Shown: positions 8,727-17,992 of the stretch, piece by piece
Layout: the number at the start of each line of letters is the position of its first letter
Position numbering within the stretch: position 1 is the first letter of the stretch
Source of the DNA: Pirellula sp.
Lineage (GTDB): Bacteria > Planctomycetota > Planctomycetia > Pirellulales > Lacipirellulaceae
DNA: 64,000 nt
Assembly: GCA_013822725.1 (NCBI GenBank)
Contig: PNKX01000021.1
Span: forward strand, 23,659-87,658
Reading direction: 5' to 3'
The notes under the pieces: generated by a model
Told to the model about the DNA's origin: nothing
Databases searched by the model: none
The model's input: the letters and a program-made list of their open reading frames with translations, nothing else
Made by a program: the position numbers and the translations under genes

Positions 8727-10031
8727 TTAGCTGGGGACCGCCCAGTGGCCGTCGGCGCGGTAGCGGCGCTGGAGCAGCGCGGTGGCTTCGTTGTCGGCGG
8801 GGATCGATTCGGTCTGCGGATCGAACTGCAGTGAGCGGCCGAGCTGGACCGAGATGTTGCCGAGGTGGGCGAGCGTCGCGGTGCGGTGGGCGGCTTCGAT
8901 GTTCGCCTGCGGCGTGCCGCCGTCGCGGATGACGTGGAGCCAGTCTAGGTGGTTGTCTTCGACGCGAGCGACGATGTCGCCGTTCAATTTGCGATCGCCA
9001 GGGGCGTTGCGCGGGCCGTGAAGTTCGAACTTGCCTCGCTTGCTGATGAACATCCGGCCCGCGTCGCCGTGAAATTCGACGCCGCTGTCGACATTGTGCG
9101 GGTAGTTGGTGGTCCAGAGACGTTGCTCGTAGATGAGCATCTTGCGGCCGCCGGGGGCGCCATTGCCGGGCCACTCGAACGTCGCCTGCAGCGTGTCGGG
9201 GAACTCTTGATCGTCCTTGAAGTGATACTTGCCGCCGACGGCGGCGATTGTCGAGGGGTGATGGTCGACGCCGAGTCCCCACAAGGCGAGGTCGAGTTCG
9301 TGGCAACCGTCGTTGCCGACGTCGCCGGTGCCGAAGTTGCGCCACCAGTGCCAGTTGTAGTGGAAGCGATTCTCTTGGAAGGGCAGCCACTCGGCGGGGC
9401 CGACCCAGGTGTCGTAGTCGACGTTCGCCGGCGGCGCGCTCGGCGTGCGGCGGCCGATGTCGTCGCGCTGTTGGTAGTTCCAACATTTGGCGATCAGGAC
9501 GTTGCCGAGGGCGCCGTCGCGCAGCAGCGAGATCGCTTCGATGATGCCGGGGGTCGCGCGCGATTGCGTGCCGTGGGCGACGACAAGTTTTGATTTGGCC
9601 GCGGCGTCGACGAGTTGACGCCCTTCGCGGACGTTGTGGGAGCAGGGCTTCTCGACGTAAACATGCTTGCCGGCGGCGATCGCCAGCAGTGCGGCGGGCG
9701 CGTGCCAGTGATCGGGGAGCGCGATCGTCACGGCGTCGATCGATCGGTCGTCGAGGATGCGGCGGAAGTCGGTAACGGCTTGCGCGTTCTTGCCGACGAG
9801 GTTGTGCTGCGCGGCGAGGCGGTCGGCGTCGACGTCGCTGACGGCGGCGATCTCGGCGCCAGGGAGCGAGAGGAGCGACTCGGCGTGACGACGGCCCTGG
9901 TTGCCGGCGCCGAGGATCGCGACGCGCACGCGTTCGTTCGCGCCGGCGGCGCGCAGCTGCGACGTGGCGAGTAGGGAAGCCGACAGGCCGGCGGCCGTGG
10001 CGAGGAAACGGCGGCGAGTGGGGGGAGCCAT
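8727..10031 (-). CDS. Tat-exported Gfo/Idh/MocA family oxidoreductase
   Basis: 434 residues from the ATG at 10031, which places a Tat signal at the very N-terminus (PTRRRFLATAAG); the upstream extension comes from repeat DNA. A Rossmann fold follows (VAILGAGNQG, residues ~37-46) with the family's EKP motif (YVEKPCSHN), whose Lys is catalytic in inositol and glucose-fructose dehydrogenases. The C-terminal half has the planctomycete Gfo/Idh signature NWHWWRNFGTGDVGNDGCHE. It is probably a periplasmic sugar or cyclitol dehydrogenase with tightly bound NAD(P). It is transcribed away from the HIBADH-like gene; no substrate is indicated by neighbours. Confidence 0.9.
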   Translation of the reverse strand: MAPPTRRRFLATAAGLSASLLATSQLRAAGANERVRVAILGAGNQGRRHAESLLSLPGAEIAAVSDVDADRLAAQHNLVGKNAQAVTDFRRILDDRSIDAVTIALPDHWHAPAALLAIAAGKHVYVEKPCSHNVREGRQLVDAAAKSKLVVAHGTQSRATPGIIEAISLLRDGALGNVLIAKCWNYQQRDDIGRRTPSAPPANVDYDTWVGPAEWLPFQENRFHYNWHWWRNFGTGDVGNDGCHELDLALWGLGVDHHPSTIAAVGGKYHFKDDQEFPDTLQATFEWPGNGAPGGRKMLIYEQRLWTTNYPHNVDSGVEFHGDAGRMFISKRGKFELHGPRNAPGDRKLNGDIVARVEDNHLDWLHVIRDGGTPQANIEAAHRTATLAHLGNISVQLGRSLQFDPQTESIPADNEATALLQRRYRADGHWAVPS

Positions 10032-10146
10032 CAGAAAAGACTCGGAGGAGGAGGGCCGATGGGGGCGAAAGTTCACCCTAGCCGTGGCCGGTGGGAGGGT
10101 CAAGCGCCGGCGCCGGCTGTCGTGGGAACGGCAAATCTCGAAGACC

Positions 10147-10353
10147 AACCGCCAAGGACGCCAAGAGCGCCAAGGAAATGCGGGGAGGAATTGAACTACG
10201 ACGACACAGCGGACACGACGGAAAAAAAGAAGAAAGTGAGAACACTAATCTGCGCTAATCGCCGCTAACAAATCTCCATTAGCGAAGATTAGCGCAGATT
10301 AGTGTTCCCGTTTTCCCCGTATTTCCTTGCGCTCTTGGCGTCCTTGGCGGTTC
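10147..10353. repeat. nested inverted repeat: family A outside, family D inside
   Basis: Outer arms 10147-10180 (AACCGCCAAGGACGCC...) and 10321-10353 (reverse complement, one base shorter). Inside are a family C-like stretch (TTGAACTACGACGACACAGC, 10191-10210) and a complete family D pair at 10238-10270 and 10278-10311. No gene is supported between 10032 and 10585. Confidence 0.85.
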
Positions 10354-10585
10354 AAAAGGATGCGGGGTAGGGGGCGGGTTGCTTATCTGGAACTGGCGTT
10401 AGCGGATTCGGAAATGTGCGTCGGCGCAGGCTGAAGGGAGGCCCGGCGGGAATAGAATGAAGAGGTCGCTGCGACTCTCGCTGCAGCGGCTACTCCTCTT
10501 TTTTCACGTTGATACTCACGGGCCACGCCTAGCGCGTCGCCATATCATTCTTTCACCTCGCGCGCCTGCCGCGTTGGACCGACCA

Positions 10586-11530
10586 ATGGCTGACCGACCG
10601 CGCGACGGCAAACCGATCGGGCTCATTGGCCTCGGGCTGATGGGGACCGCGATTTGCGAACGGCTGCTGGCGAGGGGCTACGACCTCGTCATTCAGAATC
10701 GGACGGCTGACAAGGCGGTGCCGCTCGTGTCGCGCGGGGCCCGTTGGTCCGACAATCCGCTCCGCGAGTGCGACCGGGTGATTATCTCGCTCTACACCAC
10801 CGAAGTGGTGGAAGAGGTGTTGGGGCAACTTGAAGATGCGTATGAGCCGGGCAAGTTGCTGATCGACACGACGACCGGCGACCCGCAGCGGACGGCGAAG
10901 CTCGGCGCCAGGTTAGCGTCGCGCGGCGTCGACTATCTTGAAGTACCGATCTCCGGGTCGAGCGAACAGACGCGCCGCGGGCAATCGACGGCGATGGTCG
11001 CCGGACCAATGCGGTCGCTCGAGGCGTGTCGCGATCTGCTCGATGCGATTGCCGCGAAGACTTACTACGTCGGCCATTGGGGGGACGGCGTGCGGATGAA
11101 GCTCGTCACCAATTTGGTGCTGGGGCTCAATCGGGCGGTGCTGGCCGAAGGGCTCGTGTTCGCCAAGTCGATTGGACTCTCGACCGAACGGGCGCTGGAG
11201 GTGCTGCTCAACAGCCCGGCCAGCTCGCGGACGATGGAGACCAAGGGCCCGAAGATGGTCAACAGCGAGTTCGCGCCACAGGCAAAGCTCTCGCAGCATT
11301 TGAAAGATGTGCGGCTGATCCTCGCTGAGGCGGCCCGCACGAGTCGCGAGTTGCCGCTCACGGCGTTGCATGCTCAATTGCTGGAGCGCGCCGAGGCTGA
11401 GGGGTACGGCGAGCTCGACAACAGCGTGATCATTCGCGCGATTGAGGATGGGTTGCTGCCGGCGACGGCGAGCCGGGCGGCGACGCGGGGGATTGAGGCG
11501 CTGAGTTCGTTGTTGGATGAGGTGGAGTGA
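10586..11530 (+). CDS. NAD(P)-dependent beta-hydroxyacid dehydrogenase (3-hydroxyisobutyrate dehydrogenase-like)
   Basis: 314 residues from the ATG at 10586, chosen because the dinucleotide-binding motif GLIGLGLMG then lies at residues ~12-20 as in the family; the longer frame adds 43 unrelated residues. The substrate-binding box appears as VPISGSSEQTRRG and the catalytic Lys lies in GVRMKLVTNLVLG. The C-terminal all-helical domain ends with SVIIRAIEDGL. The family covers 3-hydroxyisobutyrate, tartronate-semialdehyde and glyoxylate/succinic-semialdehyde reductases; the sequence does not settle which. It is probably cytoplasmic and followed on the same strand by DUF6807 and MFS genes. Confidence 0.88.
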   Translation: MADRPRDGKPIGLIGLGLMGTAICERLLARGYDLVIQNRTADKAVPLVSRGARWSDNPLRECDRVIISLYTTEVVEEVLGQLEDAYEPGKLLIDTTTGDPQRTAKLGARLASRGVDYLEVPISGSSEQTRRGQSTAMVAGPMRSLEACRDLLDAIAAKTYYVGHWGDGVRMKLVTNLVLGLNRAVLAEGLVFAKSIGLSTERALEVLLNSPASSRTMETKGPKMVNSEFAPQAKLSQHLKDVRLILAEAARTSRELPLTALHAQLLERAEAEGYGELDNSVIIRAIEDGLLPATASRAATRGIEALSSLLDEVE

Positions 11531-11539
11531 ACACCAGGC

Positions 11540-11722
11540 ATTCAGGCCCATCGGGCCGCGCTGTGATAGCCCAGGACGAAGTCCTGGAAGAAAGGTTTCC
11601 CGTTCCTCCTAGCCCTGCAAGGGCGCGCTAGCGCGCCCTTGCAGGGCTAGGGTTTGTTGTGGTGATGGATTACCCAGGGCTGCGCCCTGGGCTTTCGCTG
11701 CGCGGCCTTTCAGGCCTGAATA
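11540..11722. repeat. three nested inverted repeats around a 44-bp perfect palindrome
   Basis: Innermost is a perfect 44-base palindrome at 11608-11651 (half-site CCTAGCCCTGCAAGGGCGCG then CT, no loop). Around it lie the hairpins CCCAGGACGAAGTCCTGG (11570-11587) and CCCAGGGCTGCGCCCTGGG (near 11680), and outermost ATTCAGGCC...GGGCCGCGC against GCGCGGCC...GGCCTGAAT. Confidence 0.85.
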
Positions 11723-11738
11723 GAATCGGGGCGTTGAA

Positions 11739-12740
11739 TTGAGCTGTCGTTTTTTATTGAGCATCGTCATCGTGGCGCTGGCCCTCTGCTCTCGAAGCGA
11801 CCGCGTCTCGATGGCTGCAGGCGACGACGCTCATTTGCCTGACGTGGCATTCGTTAACGAACCGGGCGGCGTGGCGATCAGCATCGATGACAAACCGTTC
11901 GCCAATTTCGTCTACGCCGACGAGAAGATCACGCGGCCTTACTTCGCGCATGTCCGGGCGCCAAACGGCGTCCAGGTGACGCGCACGCATCCGCCGGTCG
12001 CGGGGAGCGATCCGATCGATCATCCCGAGTTTCATCCCGGCGTCTGGATGTCGTTCGGCGATGTGAACGGCGCCGATTCGTGGCGATTGAAGGCGCCGGT
12101 GCGGTTTGAGCGGTTCGTCGAAGAGCCGCATGGCGGGGCAGGGGAGGGCGGCTTCGTGGCGAGGTTCGTACACGCCGATCCAAAGAATCCGACGGCGGCG
12201 ATTTGTCACGAAGACTTGCGGTGCGAGGTGCATGCGACGCCCGAGGGAACGCTGCTGTTGTGGGACTCGACCTTCACCGGCGACCGCGAGTTTGCGTTCG
12301 GCGATCAGGAGGAAATGGGGCTCGGCGTCCGGCTGGCGACGCCGTTGCGGGCCGAGCAAGTTTCGAAGCAAGGCTTGCCGGCGGGCCACGGCGAGATTGT
12401 GAGCGCCGAAGGAAAACGAAATGAAGCCGAAGTCTGGGGGACGGCGCCGAAATGGTGCGACTATCGCGGCGAAGTCGACGGCCAGTCGGCGGGTGTCGCG
12501 ATGATGTGCCATCCCGAAAACTTTCGGCCCAGTTGGTTTCACGTGCGCGACTATGGGCTGATGGTGGCGAATCCCTTCGGCCGGTCGGCGTTCGACCAGG
12601 GCGAACCGAGCCGCGTGACGGTGGCGCCGGGGGAGGCGTTGCGATTACGCTATGGAGTTCTTGTCCATGGCGCGACGGCGGGAGAGAATGTGGACCTCGA
12701 TCGCGCGTTTGAGCGATACGTGGAGATTGCGGGGGAGTGA
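11739..12740 (+). CDS. secreted DUF6807 (PmoA-like) family protein
   Basis: 333 residues. The only start upstream of the signal peptide is a TTG at 11739, because a stop lies at 11721; the resulting N-terminus (SCRFLLSIVIVALALCSRS...AAGDD) is a plausible export signal. The body matches the planctomycete DUF6807 family, annotated 'methane oxygenase PmoA' although unrelated in function: ITRPYFAHVRAPNG, DHPEFHPGVWMSFGDVNG, and near the C-terminus FHVRDYGLMVANPFGRSAF. Members are usually exported and lie near sugar-catabolism genes. The function is unknown; here the gene is flanked by a HIBADH-like dehydrogenase and an MFS transporter. Confidence 0.85.
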   Translation: MSCRFLLSIVIVALALCSRSDRVSMAAGDDAHLPDVAFVNEPGGVAISIDDKPFANFVYADEKITRPYFAHVRAPNGVQVTRTHPPVAGSDPIDHPEFHPGVWMSFGDVNGADSWRLKAPVRFERFVEEPHGGAGEGGFVARFVHADPKNPTAAICHEDLRCEVHATPEGTLLLWDSTFTGDREFAFGDQEEMGLGVRLATPLRAEQVSKQGLPAGHGEIVSAEGKRNEAEVWGTAPKWCDYRGEVDGQSAGVAMMCHPENFRPSWFHVRDYGLMVANPFGRSAFDQGEPSRVTVAPGEALRLRYGVLVHGATAGENVDLDRAFERYVEIAGE

Positions 12741-12756
12741 TGCGGCCGCAACTCCT

Positions 12757-12850
12757 TGCAGCCCCGGGCTCTGCCCGGGGGTAGGCCTGCCGTACTGCAG
12801 ACGTTGCTTTTGAGGCGACGCGACCCCCCGGCAGAGCCGGGGGCTGCAAG
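12757..12850. repeat. family G element (terminal inverted repeats GCAGCCCCGGGCTCTGCC...)
   Basis: Arms GCAGCCCCGGGCTCTGCCCG at 12758-12777 and its inverted counterpart ending GGGGGCTGCAAG at 12850. About 90 bp with a variable centre. Other copies lie at 20658, 23178, 30251, 35898 and 55258. Confidence 0.8.
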
Positions 12851-12881
12851 AACCGTACTTTTCGGAAATGGTCATTCGCAC

Positions 12882-14135
12882 GTGTTGGCAACCTCAACAT
12901 CTGAACTCACTCGCGGCGGTCGCTATGCGGTGCTGGCCGCCGCGTTCTTGGGGCTCGCGTTCGACGGCGTCGAACTCGGCTTGATGCCGGTGGCGTCGCT
13001 GTCGGTCACCAAGAGCTTGCTCGGCGACGCGTACGCCGAGGCCGATGGCGGCGTCTGGTTCGCACGGTTCACGGCGGCGCTGATGCTTGGCGCTGCGATC
13101 GGCGGCAGTTTGCTGGGGAACCTTGGCGATCGGATCGGCCGGGCGCGGGCGATGGGGGTGAGCATTCTGTTTTACTCCGCGTTCGCAGGGCTGGGGGCGC
13201 TCGTCCGCTCGTGCGAAGAGATGATGGTGTTGCGGTTCATGGTGGGTCTCGGCGTTGGCGGTATGTGGCCCAATGGCGTCGCGCTCGTGGCGGAGTGTTG
13301 GCCGAGCGCATCGCGACCGACCGTGGCGGGGATTCTCGGGGCGGGGATCAATGTGGGGATCTTGGCCCTGTCGCAAATCGGACGGTTCTGGCCGATCACG
13401 CCCGAATCGTGGCGGTGGATTTTCGCAATGGCGGCCGTGCCCGCGGTGCTCGGCGTCGTGGTGCTGGCGGCGCTGCCCGAGTCGCCGAAGTGGCTCGCCT
13501 CGCGCAGCGTGGAGAAGAAGCCGGCGCCGCCGTTGCGGATGTTGTTTCAGGGCGACTTACTGCGACTGACGGCGATTGGCATCCTGCTGGCGACTGTACC
13601 GCTCGTGGGGGCGTGGGCTGGCAGCAAGTGGATGATTCCGTGGGCCGACAGCGTGGCGGGTTCCGCGGAGCCGGGATACAAAGCGGCGACGCAGCAGTGG
13701 TGGGCGCTGGGCGCGACGATCGGCAGCTTTCTGGGGGCGCCACTGGCCGGGTGGATCGGGCGGCGGCGATCGTACTTCTTGATCAGCATCGGGGCGACGG
13801 CGCTCACTTGGTCGATGTTCCGCCTCACAGCCCCGCTGGAGGCCTCGTTCTTGCCGATCGTGTTTGCGCAAGGACTGGTGGCGACGCTCTACTTCGGTTG
13901 GCTGCCGCTCTACCTGCCCGAGTTGTTCCCGACGCAGGTGCGAGCAAGCGGGGCCGGCGTCTCAATGAACATCGGTAGGTTTGCCACCGCCGGCGGCGTG
14001 CTGGCCGCGGGAGCGCTCTTTACTTGGTTCGGCGGCGACTACGCGATGCTGGGCGGGGCGTGTGCGCTGATCTACGCGGCGGGGATGCTCGTCATCTGGT
14101 GGGCGCCGGCGACGGATGAGCGCGGGTTGGGGTGA
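12882..14135 (+). CDS. major facilitator superfamily transporter
   Basis: 417 residues from a GTG at 12882. A longer frame starting at 12756 would be translated from a family G repeat, so it is not used. Twelve hydrophobic segments are evident. MFS loop 2-3 motif A is seen as GNLGDRIGRARAMG, its counterpart in the second half as GWIGRRRSYFL, and a sugar/acid-porter-like PESPKWLA follows the first half. LPELFPTQVRASG near the C-terminus is typical of the aromatic-acid/sugar porter families. The substrate is unknown; a small organic acid or sugar is likely. Confidence 0.87.
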   Translation: MLATSTSELTRGGRYAVLAAAFLGLAFDGVELGLMPVASLSVTKSLLGDAYAEADGGVWFARFTAALMLGAAIGGSLLGNLGDRIGRARAMGVSILFYSAFAGLGALVRSCEEMMVLRFMVGLGVGGMWPNGVALVAECWPSASRPTVAGILGAGINVGILALSQIGRFWPITPESWRWIFAMAAVPAVLGVVVLAALPESPKWLASRSVEKKPAPPLRMLFQGDLLRLTAIGILLATVPLVGAWAGSKWMIPWADSVAGSAEPGYKAATQQWWALGATIGSFLGAPLAGWIGRRRSYFLISIGATALTWSMFRLTAPLEASFLPIVFAQGLVATLYFGWLPLYLPELFPTQVRASGAGVSMNIGRFATAGGVLAAGALFTWFGGDYAMLGGACALIYAAGMLVIWWAPATDERGLG

Positions 14136-14154
14136 GGCGGCGTCCGCGTATTCA

Positions 14155-14363
14155 ATTGGCTGAAGGCCAATATCCACCGTAGCCTGGGGCAAGCGCAGCG
14201 CCGCCCCAGGTACGCGGCCGGGATTCAATTGATTGGCTGAAGGCCAATTTCACCATCTGCGTCATTGGCGTTCGCACCGAGTAGCGGTGCGTATGGCCTT
14301 CAGCCAAAGGGATTTTTCCTCGCCGTGTACCTGGGGCGGCGCTTCGCTTGCCCCAGGCTACGG
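14155..14363. repeat. inverted repeat pair made of hairpins, filling the gap before the ligase gene
   Basis: GTAGCCTGGGGCAAGCGCAG (from 14179, ending GGTAC) and GTACCTGGGGCGGCGCTTCG (from 14327, ending GGCTAC) are reverse complements. Outside them TTGGCTGAAGGCCAA (~14156) pairs with GGCCTTCAGCCAA (~14295), and a third copy lies at ~14233. No gene is seen from 14136 to 14460. Confidence 0.75.
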
Positions 14364-14460
14364 TGAGGTTGGCCGTTGGCCAACGGGGAATTTCAGTGCG
14401 ACCCGAGACGGTAAGCGACGCTACTTGGACGAGAGCGATGCTCTCCACAAAGTTCATTCC

Positions 14461-16008
14461 CTACGCCGTCGCCGCTTCTGCCATGCGTTTCAGCGTTACG
14501 CGGTCGACTTTGCCCGTCGCGTTCAACGGCATCGCGTCAAGAAAGACAATCTCATCCGGCGCCTTGTAGCCGACGCTCGCGCGAGAGAATTTGATCAGCT
14601 TGGCGGCGGTCGGCGGCGTCACGCCAGGCTTCAGTTCGACGTACGCCCGCACGTTCTCGCCGTGGACGAGGTTGTGGATGCCGATCACGCCGACGGCAGC
14701 GACGGCGGGGTGTTCGAGCAGCGACTCCTCGATCTCTTGCGGCGTGATGTTCGAGCCGTCGTGGACGATGATCTGCTTCTGCCGGCCGCGGAACCAGAGG
14801 TAGCCGTCCGCGTCGGCCGCGACGACGTCGCCCGTGTCGAGCCAGCCGTCGACGACCGTTTCGGCCGTGGCGTCGGGTTGATTCCAGTAGCCGATCATGT
14901 TCGCTGCGCTGCGGATCCAGAGCCGGCCTTCCGCGCCGGCGGGAACCTCATTGCCGTTGGCGTCGCGGATCGAGGCTTCGTAGCCCGCGACGAGTTTGCC
15001 GATGGATCCGATCTTATTCTGGCCGTCGGGCGGATTGACGGTCGACATGCCGGTTTCGGTCATGCCGTAGAGTTCGTCGATTGTCTTGCCGGCGATGGCG
15101 GTGAACTCGCGTTCGAGTTCGCCGGAAACTTTGTCGCCGCCGCTGACGCAGAGCCGCAGCGAATGGAAGTGTTCGCTCGTGGCGTTGTGATCGCGCACCA
15201 GCGCGAACAGGGCCGCGGGGAGCATGCACAGAAACGTGGGGCGCGTGTTGGCGAGCAGGGGGAGCATCTCGTCGCCGTCGAGACGATGGGGGACGTCGAT
15301 GCGAACGCCGGCCGCCAGGGCGCCGAACGAGATGTGCGTGGCGGCGATGTGCGAATACGACGTTGCCGTGAGGAAGACGTCGGCGGCGCTGATCTCCAAT
15401 CCAGCGATGGTGCTGGCGACGATCGAACCGAAGGAGCGGTGGCTGTGGGTCACACCCTTCGGTTTGCCGGTGCTGCCGGAAGTGAAGAAGACGAACGCGA
15501 CGGCGTCGGGGGAGGGCTTCGTGAGTTCGAGCGCCGCCGGCTCGGTTTGCATGAACTGTTCGTAGCTTGGCGTGCGGCCGTCAGTGGCCCCGAAGGAGAT
15601 GCGGCCGAGCGGGAGCTTATCGGCGAACTTGCTGAGGGCGAGGTCGGCGTCGCGCTCGGCGTGATGCAGCAGCACGGAGGCTTCGCTCACTTCGAGGGCG
15701 TGGTCGATCTCCGGCGCCTGGTAGCGGTAGTTGAGCGGCGTCGACGCGAAGCCGGCCTTCATGCAGGCGAGATTTTGGATGACCAACTCGGCGCGGTTCG
15801 GCATCAGCGTCGCAACGCGATCGCCCGGCTTGAGTCCGAGGGCGAGGTAGTGGCGAGCGAGCCGCGTCGAGGCGGCGTCGAGTTCGCGCCAGGTGAGTTG
15901 CTCGTCGATGGAGACGAGGGCCGGGGCGTCGGGATTAGCAGCGAGACCTTTCTCGAGCAGGCGGGCGAGTTCGACTTCGATCGTGAGGGGCGGGCCGGCG
16001 AGGGGCAT
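14461..16008 (-). CDS. AMP-forming acyl-CoA synthetase/ligase
   Basis: 515 residues with the ANL-superfamily motifs in order: FTSGSTGKPKGVTHSH (A3, phosphate-binding), ELYGMTETGM (A5), GWLDTGDVVAADADGYLWF (A7) and FRGRQKQIIVHDG (A8 hinge), and NATGKVDRVTLKRM near the C-terminus, whose Lys is the A10 catalytic residue. It activates a carboxylic acid as acyl-AMP and transfers it to CoA; the family includes long- and medium-chain fatty acid and aromatic acid ligases. No signal peptide; cytoplasmic. It stands alone. A very long antisense frame over the same region is treated as a GC-rich shadow. Confidence 0.9.
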   Translation of the reverse strand: MPLAGPPLTIEVELARLLEKGLAANPDAPALVSIDEQLTWRELDAASTRLARHYLALGLKPGDRVATLMPNRAELVIQNLACMKAGFASTPLNYRYQAPEIDHALEVSEASVLLHHAERDADLALSKFADKLPLGRISFGATDGRTPSYEQFMQTEPAALELTKPSPDAVAFVFFTSGSTGKPKGVTHSHRSFGSIVASTIAGLEISAADVFLTATSYSHIAATHISFGALAAGVRIDVPHRLDGDEMLPLLANTRPTFLCMLPAALFALVRDHNATSEHFHSLRLCVSGGDKVSGELEREFTAIAGKTIDELYGMTETGMSTVNPPDGQNKIGSIGKLVAGYEASIRDANGNEVPAGAEGRLWIRSAANMIGYWNQPDATAETVVDGWLDTGDVVAADADGYLWFRGRQKQIIVHDGSNITPQEIEESLLEHPAVAAVGVIGIHNLVHGENVRAYVELKPGVTPPTAAKLIKFSRASVGYKAPDEIVFLDAMPLNATGKVDRVTLKRMAEAATA

Positions 16009-16094
16009 GGCGGTTTCCGAAGGGAGGAGAGACGATCTGGCGGCGGTATCGAGAAGTTTAGCTTATTGAACCTGCGTTTTTAATGCGGGGATTT

Positions 16095-16308
16095 TTAACC
16101 ACGAAACAGACGAAAGGACACGAAAGAAAATACAGCACCGCTGATGAACGCTAATGGCCGCTAATCAGATTCTTCATTAGCGCATGATTAGCGTCTATTA
16201 GCGGTGCAGTTTTCTTTTTTTGAGCCCCCGACGATGTCATCCTGAGCGGAGCGAAGGATCTAGCCAGCCAAGTGAGCTGCTAGATTCTTCGCTCCGCTCA
16301 GAATGACG
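16095..16308. repeat. three adjacent repeat families (F, D and a GTCATCCTGAGCGGAGCG hairpin)
   Basis: 16096-16128 is family F (TTAACCACGAAACAGACGAA...), also seen at 28603. 16134-16209 is a family D inverted repeat. 16234-16308 has arms GTCATCCTGAGCGGAGCGAA and TTCGCTCCGCTCAGAATGAC. No gene is seen from 16009 to 16321. Confidence 0.75.
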
Positions 16309-16321
16309 GCGAGCGCACGGC

Positions 16322-17821
16322 CTATGCCTTCAGCATCGCGTGGATCACATCCCCATGCACGTCGGTGAGGCGGCGTTCGATGCCGTTGTGGTAGAAGCTC
16401 AGCCGCGTGTGGTCGAGACCGAGGAGGTGGAGAATCGTCGCGTGGAAGTCGTAGACGGTCGAGACGTTTTCGACCGCTTGATAGCCGAACTCGTCGGTGG
16501 CTCCATAGCTAAACGGCGCGCGGACGCCGGCGCCGGCGAGCCAGGCGGTGAAGCCTTTTGGGTTGTGGTCGCGGCCGGAGGCGCCCTTCTGGAACGTCGG
16601 CATGCGGCCGAACTCGGTGCAAAAGACCACGAGGGTGTCTTCCAACAGGCCCCGCTGCTTCAGGTCGGCGACGAGGGTGGCGGCGGGTTGGTCGAGAATC
16701 GGGCCGTGGATGGCGTATTGCTGGTCGATCTGCTTGTGCCCGTCCCAGTTGCCAACCCCCTCGCCCATCGCGTACGAGCCGTTAAAGAGTTGGACGAAGC
16801 GAACGCCGCGCTCGACGAGCCGGCGAGCGAGGATGCAGTTGCGGGCGAAGCCAGCCTTCACTGGGTTGGCGTCGTTGGCGCCGTAGCTGTTGAGCGTGTG
16901 GGCCGATTCGGCGTCGATGTTCGCCACGTCGGGGAGCGAGAGCTGTAGCTTCGCGGCGAGCTCGTAGCTAGCGATCCTCGCGGCGAGTTGCGTGTCGCCG
17001 GGAAACTGTGCGAGGTGGCGATCGTTGAGCAGCTTCAAAAAATCACGTGACGCGGCGTCGCTCTGCGGCGAGACGCCGGCGGGCGCGTCGAGGAAGCGGA
17101 CCGGCCGGCTCGCGTTGAACGACGTTCCTTGAAAGACGGCGGGGAGGAAGCCAGGCGCCCAATGGTTCGTCCCGGCCTGCGGCACGCCGCGCGGGTCGGG
17201 GATGGCGACGAAGGCCGGAAGCTGTTCGTTTTCCGAGCCGAGGGCGTAGTTCACCCAGGCGCCCATGCTGGGGAAACCGTCGAGCGTGAACCCGGTGGCC
17301 ATGAAGTTTTCGCCCGGCCCGTGCGTGTTCGTCTTGCTCGTGAGCGAATGGATGAAGCAGATGTCGTCAGCTAATTCGCCGATGCGCGGCAGCAGGTCGC
17401 TGGTCATCTTGCCGCAGGCGCCGCGGGGGCGGAACTGGTAGCGCGGGCGAGCGAGGTTGCCGTTCTCGCCCTGGAAGGTAACGAGCTGATTGGCCCCCGG
17501 CATCGGTTGGCCGTCGCGGCGGACGAGCTCGGGCTTGTAGTCGAACGTGTCGAGATGGCTCAGCGCGCCGGAGCAGAAGATCATCAGAACGTTCTTGGCC
17601 CGTGGTGCGAAGTGGGGAGCGCGCGGGGCGTGCGGACGGAGGGGATCGATTGGCGGGCGGATGGGGTCGGCGGGAGTTGATGAGCCTGCGGCATGGGCGA
17701 GTTTGCCTTCGGAGTGGAGCAGGTGTGCGAGCGCAATCCCGCCGAGGCCAACGCCGGTGTGCCCGAGGAATTGCCGCCGGCTGAGCAGGTCGAGGCCGGA
17801 GCGTGAGAGGGGGTTGGGCAT
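16322..17821 (-). CDS. DUF1501 domain protein, Tat-exported
   Basis: 499 residues. A twin-arginine signal is seen at the N-terminus ([18 protein letters not shown]). The body is the DUF1501 domain (alkaline-phosphatase/sulfatase-like fold) expanded in planctomycetes: [62 protein letters not shown], and a C-terminal [11 protein letters not shown]. It lies 171 bp after the PSCyt1/DUF1549/DUF1553 gene on the same strand. That pairing is one of the commonest planctomycete gene pairs and suggests a shared exported function; the substrate is unknown. Confidence 0.93.
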   Translation of the reverse strand: MPNPLSRSGLDLLSRRQFLGHTGVGLGGIALAHLLHSEGKLAHAAGSSTPADPIRPPIDPLRPHAPRAPHFAPRAKNVLMIFCSGALSHLDTFDYKPELVRRDGQPMPGANQLVTFQGENGNLARPRYQFRPRGACGKMTSDLLPRIGELADDICFIHSLTSKTNTHGPGENFMATGFTLDGFPSMGAWVNYALGSENEQLPAFVAIPDPRGVPQAGTNHWAPGFLPAVFQGTSFNASRPVRFLDAPAGVSPQSDAASRDFLKLLNDRHLAQFPGDTQLAARIASYELAAKLQLSLPDVANIDAESAHTLNSYGANDANPVKAGFARNCILARRLVERGVRFVQLFNGSYAMGEGVGNWDGHKQIDQQYAIHGPILDQPAATLVADLKQRGLLEDTLVVFCTEFGRMPTFQKGASGRDHNPKGFTAWLAGAGVRAPFSYGATDEFGYQAVENVSTVYDFHATILHLLGLDHTRLSFYHNGIERRLTDVHGDVIHAMLKA

Positions 17822-17842
17822 GGTTAATTATTTAAATGAAAC

Positions 17843-17960
17843 AACAGCCTTTCATTCTTCGCGTTTCTTTGCGCCTTCGCGCCTTTGCGAGAAAGTTGCC
17901 GGTTAGTCTCACGCAAAGGCGCGAAGACGCAAAGGGTCGCAAAGAAGAAGGATTTGATTG
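17843..17960. repeat. inverted repeat of TTTGCGCCTTCGCG type
   Basis: Left part TTTCTTTGCGCCTTCGCGCC with CTTTGCG following; right part ACGCAAAGGCGCGAAGACGC with AAAGGGTCGCAAAG following. It lies between the two co-directional secreted-protein genes, so it may act as an intercistronic hairpin. Confidence 0.7.
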
Positions 17961-17992
17961 GTGAATGACGTTCCATCCTCTGCGTGAATCAA

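Noticed and set aside
12756..12881. 42-codon N-terminal extension of the MFS transporter
   Set aside because: It is the translation of a family G repeat; the GTG at 12882 gives the expected short MFS N-terminus.
14233..16083. 616-codon open frame antisense to the acyl-CoA synthetase gene
   Set aside because: The opposite strand carries all ANL-superfamily motifs; the antisense peptide is Arg/Val/Asp-rich with no family character, as expected of GC-rich shadow frames.
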